A stretch of 64,000 bases of DNA from Candidula unifasciata (GCA_905116865.2 CAJHNH020008543.1:199783-263782), one strand, 5' to 3'; positions 36,223-50,531 are shown, numbered from the stretch's first letter. Made by a program: numbers and translations. The notes: generated from the sequence alone by a model not told the origin.

Positions 36223-36255
36223 TTGCTGCAAGTTGTTATGGAAGCACTGAAGAGA

Positions 36256-36320
<65 letters not shown>

Positions 36321-36348
36321 TTACTGCAAGTTGTTATGGAAGCACTAA

Positions 36349-36404
<56 letters not shown>

Positions 36405-36441
36405 CAGAATTACTGCAAGTTGTCATGGAAGCACTGAAGAG

Positions 36442-36485
<44 letters not shown>

Positions 36486-36521
36486 CAGAAGAGTTACTGC
36501 AAGTTGTCATGGAAGCACTGA

Positions 36522-36583
<62 letters not shown>

Positions 36584-36671
36584 TTACTGCAAGTTGTAAT
36601 GGAAGCACTGAAGAGACGAGAGAGAGAGAGAGGGACAGAAGAGTTACTGCAAGTTGTCATGGAAGCACTGA

Positions 36672-36731
<60 letters not shown>

Positions 36732-36765
36732 AGAATTACTGCAAGTTGTTATGGAAGCACTAAAG
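35684..36765. repeat. Compound array: fixed 45-bp spacer plus variable (GA)n
   Basis: About eleven blocks in which a GA run of 10-35 units alternates with a conserved segment (GAATTACTGCAAGTTGTTAT, then GGAAGCACTAAAGAGACGA). The spacer stays constant while the GA run length varies. Confidence 0.95.
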
Positions 36766-36849
36766 GTACAGTCGGTGTTGTGAGGTAACTGTTCATGCCT
36801 CCGCGGCGGTTTAATGTTGCAGGCCTTGAGGAAACTGTGCTGGTAAGAA

Positions 36850-37345
36850 TTCATTTGATGCTCACCTTCTCGGTGAGTTTTGTGGACAAATTAGGTATTC
36901 TTCTTCTTCTTCTTAGCGTTCACCAGCTGTACACTCTGGCGGAAAGTTCTGGTTGCTAGTCCACTACTGAACTGCAGTCCTGCTCCAGAACCTGAGAGTT
37001 GCGTGTGCATCAGTTTTACAGATCTCATTCTCTTGAATACTGACTGTTGGTTTCTTGCTTCTCCGGCAGATACACTCCGACTTCAAGGGAAGCTCCCCAA
37101 TTAGTCGACTCTTACGACATGCTTGTTGGGGAGGCAGTGGGTCTATTCTTGTTTTCCCCACAATGGGGCCTCGGAACCCACACGGGGGAAACTAGGTAAT
37201 TATTTGATGCTCATATTCTCGGTGAGTTTTGTGGACAAACTAGGTATTCATTTGATGCTCATATTCTCGGTGAGTTTTGTGGACAAACTAGGTATTCATT
37301 TGATGCTCATATTATGGGTTAGTTTTGTGGACAAACTACTCACAG
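36850..37345. repeat. 47-bp minisatellite split by SINE-D
   Basis: Units of TTCATTTGATGCTCATATTC plus TCGGTGAGTTTTGTGGACAAACTAGG in two parts occur at 36850-36896 and, after the SINE-D insertion, at 37190-37345. Confidence 0.9.
36897..37187 (-). mobile_element. SINE-D copy inside a 47-bp tandem array
   Basis: Reverse-strand copy with its tail (TTC repeats) at 36897-36914 and its head (CCCCGTGTGGGTTCC on the minus strand) near 37187. Flanks AAATTAGGTATT and AAACTAGGTAAT look like a diverged duplication of about 12 bp. Confidence 0.82.
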
Positions 37346-37399
37346 CGGACCTCAGATATTAGGGCAGTCTATTGATATATTGTGTACAAGAGAGCACAA

Positions 37400-37965
37400 T
37401 GATACTATACAGTCCAGTTATCTTCTGTACACAGGAGAACATATATAAATCTAGCCTGCACACAGAATACCCGCAAAATCCACACTAATCTACATTAAGT
37501 AATTTACTGTGTACAAAAAAGTCACATAATCTACAGTTAACAACCTACTCTTTACACAGTCCACGCAATAATCCACAGTACACAATCTACCTTGCACACA
37601 AAGTTCACACAATAATCTACAGTAAATAATCTACAGTAAACAATCTACAGTATACAAAAAGGTCAAACGATATTCTGCTGTAAACAACCTACTCTGTACA
37701 CAGTCCACACAGTTATCTACAGTAAACAATATACACTGTACACAAAGTCGACACAATAATATAAAGTAAACAATCTATACTGTACACAAAATCCACATAT
37801 TAATTTACAGTAAGCAATAAACCCTGTACACAAAGTCCACACAATAATACACAGTAAACAATCTACACTGTAAGCAAAGTCCACACAATAAGCTACAGTA
37901 AACAATCGACCATGTACAGACAGTCTATACTATAATCTACAGTAAACAACAATCTATACAATCTG
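37400..37965. repeat. Degenerate array, ACAATCTACAGTAAAC core
   Basis: About 15 diverged units of 35-50 bp share TCCACACAATAATCTACAG and AAACAATCTACACTGTACAC. Confidence 0.85.
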
Positions 37966-38212
37966 TCTAAACAAAAAACACAATGTGAAAGAGGCCTATG
38001 TGTCCCAGCTATGTGTGCGTGTCCATGCACGCGTGTGGTGTGAACATGTGTGCCTACGTTATCTTTCCTCTCTGTGTGTAGGTGTGCATTTGTACACACG
38101 TGTGTGTATGTCTATATGGATGCAGTTTAGTACATCCTCTTTCATTATTCTCTATGTATTTATATAAGTATGTGAAATAAGGAAGGAACGAGCCTTGTTT
38201 TCGGAGATTCAC

Positions 38213-38215
38213 AAA

Positions 38216-38251
<36 letters not shown>

Positions 38252-38383
38252 ACACACCTTTTCTTGTTAATTCTCTCTTCGTCTACTACTATCTATGTAA
38301 ATCTCTATATGTATGTATCTTCTTCTCTTTCTCTCTCACCCGGTTTGTAATTCTCCGAAAATAGTGTTCGTCCATTCATTATT

Positions 38384-38452
<69 letters not shown>

Positions 38453-38457
38453 TATAT

Positions 38458-38526
<69 letters not shown>

Positions 38527-38562
38527 GTGTACAGCTTCACCCCCCCCCCCTTTCCACCCACC

Positions 38563-38632
<70 letters not shown>
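38213..38632. repeat. Cluster of dinucleotide tracts
   Basis: (GT)n at 38217-38249, (CT)n at 38394-38449, (AT)n at 38450-38524, then (CT)n at 38564-38591 running directly into (GT)n at 38592-38630. Confidence 0.97.
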
Positions 38633-38634
<2 letters not shown>

Positions 38635-38849
38635 CTGTGTAACACTTGCTAGGAGCCCTTGTTTCTTGTTGCCATAAACTACAGCCCAAATCAAGGCTGA
38701 AGATTCAACAAAACACCAGCCTCCCCGAGCGGAGAAAACACTCACCAATGTCCGGGAGGCCGCCGCTTTGACGCACAGACAGGCTGCCACCAGTGCCGGC
38801 TTTATTTGGAGAAATTATGTAAATTGGAACTTGGGGGCAGCATGCGACT

Positions 38850-39505
38850 CGGCTGTGTGTGTATATCTAGCACTCTATGAGGGGGTGGGGGGGGGGGGCT
38901 AGTGCACGGTCAGGCTGTGTGTGTACATCCAGCACTTTGAGTGGGGAAACTAGTGCATAAGCCAGGCTGTCTGTGTGTACATCTAGTACGTGATGTGGGG
39001 AAACTAGTGCATAAGCCAGGCTGTTTGTGTACATCTAGAGCGTGATGTGGGGGAACTAGTGCATAAGCCAGGCTGTGTGTACATCTAGTACGTTATGTGG
39101 GGGAACTAGTGAGTGCAAAAGCCAGGCTGTGCGTGTGTCTGTACATCTCGAACTGCATGTGGGAAAACTAGTGCAAAAGCCAGGCTGTGCGCGTGTGTGT
39201 ACATCTCGAACTGCATGTGGGAAAACTAGTGCATAAGCCCTGGCTGTGCGCGTGTGTGTACATCTCGAACTGCATGTGGGAAAACTAGTGCATAAGCCCT
39301 GGCTGTGCGCGTGTGTGTACATCCAGCAATTTATGTGTAGAAATTAGTGCATAAGCAGGGCTGTGTGTGTACATCTAACACTATTGTGAAAAATAGTGCA
39401 CAAGCCCTGGCTGTGTGTGCACATCTAGTACCCTTTAACAGGGGAACCAGTGCACTGTTCGGGCTGTGTGCGCACATCTAGCACGCTAGGTCATGGAACC
39501 AGTGC
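38850..39505. repeat. Degenerate array of about 60 bp
   Basis: About ten units share GGCTGTGTGTGTACATCTAG, then GGGGAAACTAGTGCATAAGC. Central units (39115-39310) are nearly identical and the edges are diverged. Confidence 0.88.
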
Positions 39506-39867
39506 ATTGTTATGTGTGTGTTTTTAACAATTTTGTTGATATACTAATCATATATCATATGAAAACAATGTTATTCAACCTATAAATTTAAATGAGAAAC
39601 TGACAGTTCGATTTGCACTGGTCTCCGGGTTCAGGGAATGGATAACGGGTAAATCTGAACATAATATAAGTAATAGATAGATTGCGATACAAACTCAGGA
39701 GTAATGGGTAGATATTAACACAAAATAAGAAATACACAGACTGCGATACAAACTTAGTGTCTAGATTGTGACACACAACATGTGTAATGGGTAACTTTTT
39801 ATACAGATAATTGGTACTGGATGGTTTGAAAACTGATTCTAGGTAGATCTAAACACAGACGTCTGCC

Positions 39868-40450
39868 AACTCATTTCGACAGTGTATAGGAAACAAATTA
39901 AACAGCCTTAAAGGTCTATGGTTAAGCACAAGCAAGGAGATCAAAATTAGAATTTTGAGAGCATGCATCTTCCCTGTGGCAACACACGGATGTGACACGC
40001 GGACTATCTCTCAGTTCTTAAGAAAGAAAATAGGGGCTTTTGAGCTGAAATGCTAAAGAAAGAAGAAGATTCTCCGAATGTCTCGCTCAAAGAAGAGGGG
40101 AAATACTGACATTTTAACAGATCTGAAAATCAAGGAAGATTGGCTAACAAACAGCATCCTGTCTCGGAAGCTGAAATATTTTGGTCATATCAAGCGCCAC
40201 GACGGATTGGAAAAAAATAATAGCAGAAGGCATAGTACCAGGAAAGAAGGGCAGGGGCCTACCAACACAAAGATGGGCACATGATATAAGTGACTCCTTG
40301 ATTATGAAAGTCCATGAGGCGGGAGAGCAGGCCAGAGACTGAGTGATGAGAGCGACGTTCTGCAAAAAGACCTGCTACATGACGATGACGGGGCACAGAA
40401 TACAACAGCATGCATGCTAGAGGGACTGAGCAGAGTACACTACAGCTCAA
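39868..40450 (+). mobile_element. LINE relic, C-terminal RT region
   Basis: Translation from about 39900 gives KIRILRACIFPVATHGCDT, an in-frame stop near 40052, then after a shift LKIKEDWLTNSILSRKLKY and FGHIKRHDG. These are C-terminal features of endonuclease-RT LINEs. A second copy of the same sequence lies at 54640-55310. The 3' end here is degraded (ATGACGATGACGG). Not functional. Confidence 0.8.
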
Positions 40451-40574
40451 GTGTTCGAAAAAAAAAAAAAGACAGGCACGTGTGGTATTTGCGTTTCTTT
40501 GTTAGCTGGTGTGTATGTGCGTGGTGTGTGTGGGTGGGTGTAAAGTTTAGGCTAATGATCCAGACATCCTATCA

Positions 40575-40680
40575 CAGACAGTAATCCCGGGCAACAAACC
40601 AGACAGTAATCCCGGGCAACAAACCAGACAGTAATCCCGGGCAACAAACCAGACAGTAATCCCGGGCAACAAACCAGACA
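40575..40680. repeat. 25-bp minisatellite with CCCGGG
   Basis: Four perfect units of CAGACAGTAATCCCGGGCAA plus CAAAC. Confidence 0.96.
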
Positions 40681-40913
40681 GCAAATGTATACACAGACAG
40701 GGTGGACAGTGATGATAATAAGCTGGCAAACACGTACAGGAATGTCTGAGGCACACAGAGACACATACACATAGGAGAGAGACACATACACAGAGGAGAG
40801 AGACACGTTCACAGAGAAGGAGAGAGAAACATACACAGAGAAGGAGAGAGACACACCTACATACACATAGATGCAGAAAAAGATAGATTAAAAGAAACAC
40901 ACACAAAGAAGGA

Positions 40914-41113
<200 letters not shown>

Positions 41114-41114
41114 A

Positions 41115-41867
41115 AAAAATAAACCGAAACAAAATAGACGGGGCCAGAAAATCAAACTGACTTCCGACACAAACAGACAAGCAAATGAGGGCACTAACAT
41201 GTATATGGATGGATGAGCAGACGCAGAGACTGACGGGCAAACGCACGCAAGGACATACAGTGAAGCCCTTCAGTAGAAGTACACACAAAAGGAAGTCAAT
41301 GGAACCCAAGCCAAAACCAATAAATTGTTAGGACACCATTAATCTCTGCCACTAGTTGCCACTAACGAATCCTGACACGACATCTTGGGAGCCTCTCTAC
41401 AACAACCCCCTCCTCCCCCCCCCCCCCCCCCCAATCAGTCCCGGTACCCAAATTTGATGCTGACAGGAGCCCTAGCATCCTGCAAGTAGCGGAACGCGGA
41501 AACCATGGCAACCCAGATTGGATCGGGAGAAAGACAATCGCAGAAGTTGCAGAAATGTTGTTGTGGCTGTCAGTTGTGATTACAGCTGCAGCAGCGACCC
41601 AGCTCCCCAACCAGTACCAACAGCGAGTACCACAACTGTCAAAACAGGCCCGGATTTGAATTGCGAGCTTGTTTCCACAAATCTGGCCCGGCATCCCGTG
41701 CAGTTGATCCCCCCAGGCTGGCCTCAGAAACAGCAGCCTCGCTGACTGTCTCGGATGTTGATGGCAGCAACGATAAACACGAGAGGACAAGCTACGTCTC
41801 TGCTTCACGTAAGGAAACAGCTGCACATAGGGCGGAACCGCCAAATCTGCAGGACAATTTTTGTCTC
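41115..41867. other. No gene recognised
   Basis: Unique-looking segment with a C tract at 41404-41432 and a GC-richer part at 41560-41830. No convincing exon; open frames lack family matches. Confidence 0.35.
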
Positions 41868-41975
41868 CTTACATTCATCTTTTCCTTACATTAATCTTTT
41901 CCATACAATAATCTTTTCCTTACATTAATCTTTTCCTTACATTAATCTTTTCCTTACATTCATCTTGTCCTTCCA
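41868..41975. repeat. 17-bp minisatellite
   Basis: About six units of TTTTCCTTACATTAATC. Confidence 0.9.
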
Positions 41976-42237
41976 TTATTTATTTAATTTCCCCTCTGAA
42001 TGTGTGTGTGTGTAAGTGGAAAGGATGGGGGAAAAAGGGGGGGGGGGTATTTTTTCTTAGATTGCAGACTCAAAGGCTGGCATCCCCTGACACAGAGAGC
42101 CCGTTTTCGGAAGCGAATCTAACTGGAGAAAATTCGGGACAATCCAGTTCAACGTATAAAACAGTTCTATAGGTCCACTCTACGGGGCGACACACTGACA
42201 GGTTATAGAAGTAATGACTGAAAATAAATAAGAAAAG

Positions 42238-42757
<520 letters not shown>

Positions 42758-42964
42758 TAGAATGAAACAGTATGAAAGCATGCATGAGTGAGACTGACAG
42801 TGTATGTGGGAGAGAAAGATGGAAAGAGTGAAAAGGAGCGGAACTCATCACTGAAGCTTGTAGTCGAGCAATATTGAAAAAAAAATACAATTAGAAAGTA
42901 TAAATGTCCATTCAAAAATTTAAAAAAACAAAACAGAAAACTCACAATGGTAGAAAAAGGAGAA

Positions 42965-43098
<134 letters not shown>

Positions 43099-43736
43099 AC
43101 TAGAAGCCCCCCCCCCACAGAAAGTAAATCAGAGGATGTGTTTCCACTAATCACCAAACCGGAAGGTAAGAGTGACGGGCGGCAATAAGCAAGACCCGGG
43201 GCTGATGGATGGCTGGCTACCTGTCACCGGAGGCCCGGCCCCCCAATAATAACCGTAATTGCTAAAATGAGTGGAGAGTTAACCACGTTACGGGGGGGGG
43301 GGGGGGTGGCGGGGAGGGCGAACAGGTACATAAGGGAATGTCGAGAGGTCACGGACACTTGAGGGTCAAAGGTCTCAGTGTTAAACACAGTCTAATCAAT
43401 GGCCAGGTAATGGAGTGTTTTACTTTACTTTCAAAAAGTTGTCATCAGTGTGCACTTGGAATCTTTCTGTTGCCTGCGCTGTTCTTCAGAATGTATTTTT
43501 GAAAATTTGTTTACATGGTGGGCTGGGATATGTGATATAGTGTCATAGGGCTGGACCAATGGATATGTGATAAGATGGGTCGGGATCTGTGGTAGGGTGG
43601 GTCAGGATCTGTGATAAGTGGCACTTGAAGAGTGTCAGGCCGGGACAGTTGGTGATATTACTGCAAAAGCAGTCGTACAGAGTCGGACTAAGATGTCGCA
43701 CTGACAGGATTATCATTAATAGCGAGCGAGCGATAA

Positions 43737-43744
43737 GGAGATAG

Positions 43745-43804
<60 letters not shown>

Positions 43805-43830
43805 GGAGAGAGAGAGAGAGAAAGAGAGTA
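43737..43830. repeat. (GATA)n then (GA)n microsatellite
   Basis: Six GATA units followed by an interrupted GA tract. Confidence 0.95.
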
Positions 43831-45815
43831 GAGAATGTCATGGAATGGCCGTAACCACCCCTACCCTTTGGACTATTCGTGACGCTAGCGCCCCTAGTGG
43901 CGAGGTCACATTCAAATATCGACCCGTCATGTGGGTATATAGTCCATCATGTCAATTTACACCTATGTATGAGGGAATACACATTACTATATGGTCTGAA
44001 TCTCTTGGAATGTCTACATTTTCAAATTTACAGTTTAAAGTTAGATATTCTTTGTGTTATTATTCTTAATCCGAGAGGACGATTTATACCTTGGCGTATT
44101 AATCGGCGCACTTTTTCTGCTAAAGTGACGCCACAATTTTTCCCTCTCATTCTCTGCCCGACAGCCAAGAAGAACTGATGTTCATAAATGTGTCTCTAAA
44201 ATTTGTACTCTGAGAAGGCGGCTTTTGTGGCCAGGATATTTCCTAAAGCTTGGGTAAGTCGATTAGAGTTTACGAGTACCATGTATATATAATAGATATA
44301 TTTTTGCCCCGCTGCTGAGGAGAGGGATGATCCGGCTATGAAACATTACAGAGCGAGACTGTTCTTGGTGTCAAAATACTCCCTACCACCTAAATCAAAC
44401 CTTCCCCTTTTCAAGCTGAGAGTATGTGCACTAACAACCCCAACATTAGTATAAATGATTTAATCTAGCAGTCCAATCGTTCCATAACTAACTAGTTGTG
44501 AAAATGGATGGCGACATAGAAGCCGGCAGATTAATTGGGTCAGCACACAGCTTCACCGATCGGCGAGAGACACACAAAGTGAGGTCAGAGGTTATTTATA
44601 GGAAACTTAGACACAACACAGGGTACCTGGAAGGCTAGGGTCAAAATGTGGAAAATTTAATATACATATGTGGGTAAGTGGTAGTCTGTGTGACTACAGG
44701 TCCAGATGTGGATGTGGAGAGATGATGATCTCTGTCTGAGATAAGTGTGTCTCCACTGTGGAACTTATCTCATGTCTCTTATATGGACTGATTGAAGGTG
44801 CTGGGCATATGAGTTGAGATAACTGCTAATTCTGGTGTTCCACTTCCTCACAGGATGATATCTCCTTGGAAGCCAGGTAGTTAATCAACAGTCCATACAG
44901 TCACCAACTTTAAAGCCACCAGCTTGATTGCCACAAACTCTTATGTGCCACCGGCAGCCAGAAGATAGTGCCATGGGGGCCTGTTGACGACTCTGTTCAG
45001 ACAGCTCGGTAGCAGCCATTGTTTCAGTAGGAGAAGTCCATATCAAGGGAGCCGTCTGGAGAAGCCGGACAGGGCCTATCATTTGTAGTGACCCATTCTT
45101 ATTCAATATTATATCAGACAGAATGATATTTTTTCGAAGTACAGTTCCTGAGATGCCGAGGAGCCAACCAGTCTAGTAACTTTGTTCCAGACGTCCCAGT
45201 TGGTGTGATGCAAATGTTGCTCTGGACCAGACTCAGAGCAAGATAACTCCATCAGAACTCTGTGCCTGGTTACTAGATTTACTATTCTCACATGTGCCAT
45301 GATGATAATGGCGGCTCTCTGGAAAAACTGAGTGACATGCATATCTAATATGTCTGTCGATTCTTAATGTCTTTGAATTCCTTTTTCCCGATTCATGATG
45401 TATTTGCCGAGCTTATTACATGTCTTTGAAATTTTTCAGTATTGAAGTTTTCAGCTATCTGAAGTGAGTATTAATATATTACATCATATTCTGTGTTAAC
45501 ATGACTATGATAGTAAACTATCATAGTCTGGAGGCTATTTTCTTGTAGTAGTGGGGATGTGCGGCTAAGTTGCGCCTAGGAATATATATATTCTGTTGTG
45601 CCATAACTTGTGTTGCCCCACCCCTGAAATAGGTTGAATGCGTATTTTGGCCGCGGGACACCACATAGACCAATACGAGCCGACATTCCAACATTTATAC
45701 TATTTCAGAGTGCTGTTGATTCATTAGGAGAAATCGTTTATCGGGCACGTGACACGAGCGGTATGTAAAGAGAAGAAGTATTAGAGAGAAGGAGGGACAA
45801 AATAAACGAAACAGG
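43831..45815. other. About 2 kb of unique-looking DNA, no gene recognised
   Basis: The longest stretch in the window with little repeat content. Minus-strand frames at 45342-45109 (RIVNLVTRHRVLMELSCSES) and 45106-44885 are open but short, unrelated to any family I recognise and not joined by splice sites. A perfect 11-bp hairpin lies at 45503-45528. Confidence 0.35.
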
Positions 45816-45817
45816 GA

Positions 45818-46456
<639 letters not shown>

Positions 46457-46594
46457 CAGAGTGTATAGATAGATCATTAAGTCTGGCAGTATATATTTGG
46501 CATGCCATCCACGTTTGCAGCCACTGCTGGCCCTGGCAGTCAAGTGCTCTCCTTAGCAGGCAGTTGCCGCTCCACGATCTGCTAACCAATCATC

Positions 46595-47335
46595 AAGCTA
46601 GTCAACCAGACTAATAATGGCAACTAGTCAACCAGACCAACAATGGCAACTAGTCAACCAGACCAACAATGGCAATTAGTCAACCAGACCAACAATGGCA
46701 ATTAGTCAACCAGACCAATAATGGCAACTAGTCAACCAGACCCATAATGGCAACTAGTCAACCAGACCAATAATGGCAACTAGTCAACCAGACCAATAAT
46801 GGCAACTAGTCAACCAGACCAATAATGGCAACTAGTCAACCAGACCAATAATGGCAACTAGTCAACCAGACCAATAATGGCAACTAGTCAACCAGACCAA
46901 TAATGGCAACGAGTCAACCAGACCAATAATGGCAACTAGTCAACCAGACCAATAGTGGCAACTAGTCAACCAGACCAATAATGGCAACTAGTCAACCAGA
47001 CCAATAATGGCAACTAGTCAACCAGACTAATAATGGCAATTAGTCAACCAGACCAATAATGGCAATTAGTCAACCAGACCAATAATGGCAACTAGTCAAC
47101 CAGACCAACAATGGCAACTAGTCAACCAGACCAATAATGGCAACTAGTCAACCAGACCAATAATGACAACTAGTCAACCAGACCAACAATGGCAACTAGT
47201 CAACCAGACCAACAATGGCAATTAGTCAACCAGACCAACAATGGCAATTAGTCAACCAGACCAATAATGGCAACCAGCCAACCAGACCAATAATGGCAAC
47301 CAGCCAACCAGACCAATAATGGCAACCAGCCAACC
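46595..47335. repeat. 26-bp minisatellite
   Basis: About 28 units of AACTAGTCAACCAGACCAAT plus AATGGC. Confidence 0.96.
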
Positions 47336-48110
47336 AACTAGTATATCAACCAGACAATCAACCAGTATTTCAACCCGACAACCAACCAGTATATCCACCA
47401 GACAACCAACCAGTATATCCACCAGACAAGCAGCCAGTATATCCACTAGACAACCAGCCAGTATATCAACCAGACAACCAGCCAGTATATCAACCAGACA
47501 ACCAGCCAGTATATCAACCAGACAACCAGCCAGTATATCAACCAGACAACCAGCCAGTATATCAACCAGACAACCAGCCAGTATATCAACCAGACAAGCA
47601 GCCAGTATATCAACCAGACAACCAGCCAGTATATCAACCAGACAACCAACCAGTATATCAACCAGACAAGCAGCCAGTATATCAACAAGACAACCAGCCA
47701 GTATATCAACCAGACAACCAACCAGTATATCAACCAGACAACCAGCCAGTATATCAAGCAGCCAACCAACCAGTATATCAACTAGACAACCAGCCAGTAT
47801 CTCAACCAGCCAACTAGCCAGTATCTCAACCAGTATATCAACCAGACAACCAACCAGTATATCAACCAGTATATCAACCAGACAGCCAACCAGTATATCA
47901 ACTAGCCAACCAACCAGTATATCAACCAGACAACCAACCAGTATATCAACCAGCCAACTAGCCAGTATATCAACCAGACAGCCAACCAGTATTTCCACCA
48001 AACCAACCAGTTTATCAACCAGCCAACCAACCAGTATACTAACGAAACAACCAACGAGTGTATCAACCAGCCAACCAACCAGTGTATCAACCAACCAGTC
48101 AAACAGCCAT
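47336..48110. repeat. 24-bp minisatellite
   Basis: About 31 units of AACCAGCCAGTATATCAACC plus AGAC. It directly continues the 26-bp array and shares the CAACCAGAC core, so one array probably gave rise to the other. Both strands stay open for about 300 codons because the period is divisible by three. Confidence 0.95.
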
Positions 48111-48455
48111 CTAGCCAACCAAACACGAGAGTACGGCGGGGCAGCCCGAGATGACTGCACCTGTCGGCTCACGACAATTTCTGACAAGTGACAGAAACAG
48201 AAAAGGCAGAAGAAGCTCAACCCCAATCCAGACGAGCCTGACTTCCCCCTCACAGTCCCGTGGCCAGCCTGTCAATCAGTGAACGCCGGCAGCTGAAATC
48301 TGGGGCAGGCTGTCTGTGTGTAAAAGCCGCCTTCAATGTCCAGGTTGTCAATGAAGCTGACGTCTGCACACAGCAACAACTTCAGGAGAAGGAGAACGAG
48401 GCATGAGCACCGTCTGCATCATCCCATGGGCAGAGATCAGACCCCCCATTATGCG
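48111..48455. other. Unique-looking GC-richer segment, no exon established
   Basis: Non-repetitive DNA between the 24-bp array and the hAT insertion. On the minus strand one frame reads LVLLLLKLLLCADVSFIDN, which superficially recalls a signal peptide followed by an Eph N-terminus, but no start codon or donor site supports it. Confidence 0.25.
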
Positions 48456-48463
48456 GTCTCACC

Positions 48464-49785
48464 CAGTGTTGCCACTTTGGATCTTTTATATCCAAATTTA
48501 GATCTTTTTCATTGCATTTAGATACTGTTTTTGACGTTTAGATCGTAAATATTTTTCTAGATCCTTTTCATAGGGAGTTAGTTTTATAGATTTTTTTTTT
48601 CTTTCATTGTCAATTTAATAATTACTGTGTAAAATAAATATCTGGCAGCCCCGGTACTGATTAATAAAAACGCGCTTAAATCATACTAACTTTGTTTCAA
48701 CCGTATCCTCACTGTGCTGACTTTGCGTTTCTTTTTTCATGTGATTAACACACAAAAATTGCTCACCTTCTTATGTGGCTTTCACTTTGAAAAAACCTTT
48801 CATTATGCCAAAAGTAAAGTATGAGCAAATAATTTGGAAAGAGTAGTTGCATGATGACAAAATTAAAAACTGGGTTTATAACTAAAGCTTGTTGTAAGCA
48901 CTGCAAGTATGAAATTAAAGCGACAATACAAAACTCAAAGAGTCATGCAGAGACTAAAAAAAGCATAAAACTGCAGTTTCATTTAAAGATATTACACCGC
49001 TGACATCTGTTTTCTGAACAATACTGATAAATGAATCATCAAAAGTTGAAGTATCAGTCAGAATGTTTTTAATTTGTCACTGCGCAATTTCAAACTGTGA
49101 CCATTTGATCGATTTGTAAAAAATCTTGGACTAGTTTAATTTGAAAAGTGTGATGTAGAAAGTATAGTTTAGGAACTGAAGGACCTTTTAATCAGCAAAC
49201 AGTTAGGCTTCAAGAATTTGGCTGTAATTGGTACTGATAATGCCTCAGTGATGGTTGGTATAAACAATGGCGTTTATGCCAAGTTGAAGGAAGCTAACCC
49301 ATTGTTAATACTTATAAAATGTATGCGTCATTCATTGCACCTAGCATTATCACATGCTTCATCTAAACACTTACCAAAGAATTTGGAATACCTTTTTGCT
49401 GAAACACTTTACTGGTTTTCCAAATAATTTGTCTCTTAAATGCTATCGTGCCATTACAATTTGGCCTAATGAGACTAGAGAAATAAGCCTACTTACTGTT
49501 CCACTTATAAAGAAATTTGAACAGCTAAAGCATACCAGGGTCATTTTGGATCTGAAGCTTCAACTTCATTATCCAAGCTAAGTTTATCCTGTTGATCTTG
49601 TGAGGTAGACATCAGTGAAGGTGAGGACATAATTATATAGGCTAAGTCATAACAGAAGCTATGTTATTTTTGACCTTTTCAATTTGGATATTTTTTCTAG
49701 ATCTTTTTTACGCAGATTTAGATCTTTTTAGATATTTTTTGACACCGTTTTGGATATTTTTTGTCAAAGAAAAGTGGCAACACTG
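48464..49785 (+). mobile_element. hAT-family DNA transposon, 1322 bp, decayed transposase
   Basis: Both ends carry the same 15-bp inverted repeat, CAGTGTTGCCACTTT, flanked by a perfect 8-bp target duplication GTCTCACC (48456-48463 and 49786-49793), the hAT hallmark. Subterminal regions at both ends repeat TTTAGATC and ATATCCAAA. Inside, the plus strand keeps pieces of a transposase: a C-x2-C BED-finger-like piece near 48895 and, at 49218-49427, VIGTDNASVMVGINNG (catalytic Asp region) followed by KCMRHSLHLALSHA (C-x2-H motif), then a further shifted frame to about 49580. Several stops and shifts make it inactive. It is closest in type to the ZMYM/KIAA1586-like hAT branch. Confidence 0.93.
49218..49581 (+). 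pseudogene. hAT transposase pseudogene, central part
   Basis: Two overlapping frames (49218-49427, then 49354-49581) carry consecutive parts of one transposase domain. The frame change lies near 49410, where LPKNLEYLFAETLYWFS is followed by FPNNLSLKCYRAI. The DNAS/V and CxxH motifs of the RNase H-like core are visible; the C-terminal dimerisation region is missing or unrecognisable. It lies wholly inside the 1322-bp transposon. Confidence 0.75.
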
Positions 49786-50175
49786 GTCTCACCCCTTCTT
49801 CACCGTCCCCAGCACACACCAAGGACGCGGGGAGAACCGTTGGACGAGAGATCGCCTGAAGTTTACGTTAATTTCTGAACACTTGAGGATACATTTGTGG
49901 AGGAAATAAGGCCTCTTGAGTTCAACCTTCGGGCCTGCCAACAGAAATGCTTGGCGATATAAATACAATTGTCCTGATGGGGCTCAAGTGATGACGGTAG
50001 GCGGGACAGCCCTGGATCGATGCTGATTTTTTTTTTTTAGGATTTCTAAAATGATGAAACTAAATGTGGCTTGGATGTAGCCAATACCACTTGTGGCTCT
50101 GTGTATCGCAAGTCACGATTCCAAGTTGAGACTGTGTGTGCGAGAAGGAGGAAAGGAAAGAAAGACAGAGAGACA

Positions 50176-50338
<163 letters not shown>

Positions 50339-50531
50339 TTTAATACAGTACAGTAGACTAAAAAAAGCAACAAGGAAAGTTAAAACATGTTCCCGCCACT
50401 GGACGTATTCGGTATTTTGGTGTATGACGTATCTTACATATTATCGACCAATTGGCTCGATCTTTAGCGATTGATTGGTCTGCTGGCTGGCCAATGGGAC
50501 ACTTCGGTGCCTTATAGTTAATTCGTCGTCT

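Noticed and set aside
38720..38800. Possible 5' exon ending at a good GTGAGT donor on the minus strand
   Set aside because: The phase-0 reading ends AAASRTL, which does not resemble the Eph segment expected before the exon a Trp, and no good acceptor or start codon is present.
47252..48253. 333-codon minus-strand hydrophobic repeat protein (LVDILVGC type)
   Set aside because: Product of the 24-bp minisatellite; the frame on the other strand is equally open.
48240..48450. Possible Eph signal-peptide exon on the minus strand (LVLLLLKLLLCADVSFIDN)
   Set aside because: There is no ATG in that frame after the upstream stop, and no GT donor in a usable position before the next stop. The hydrophobic run comes from a CTC/CTT-rich stretch. 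RNA-seq would decide.
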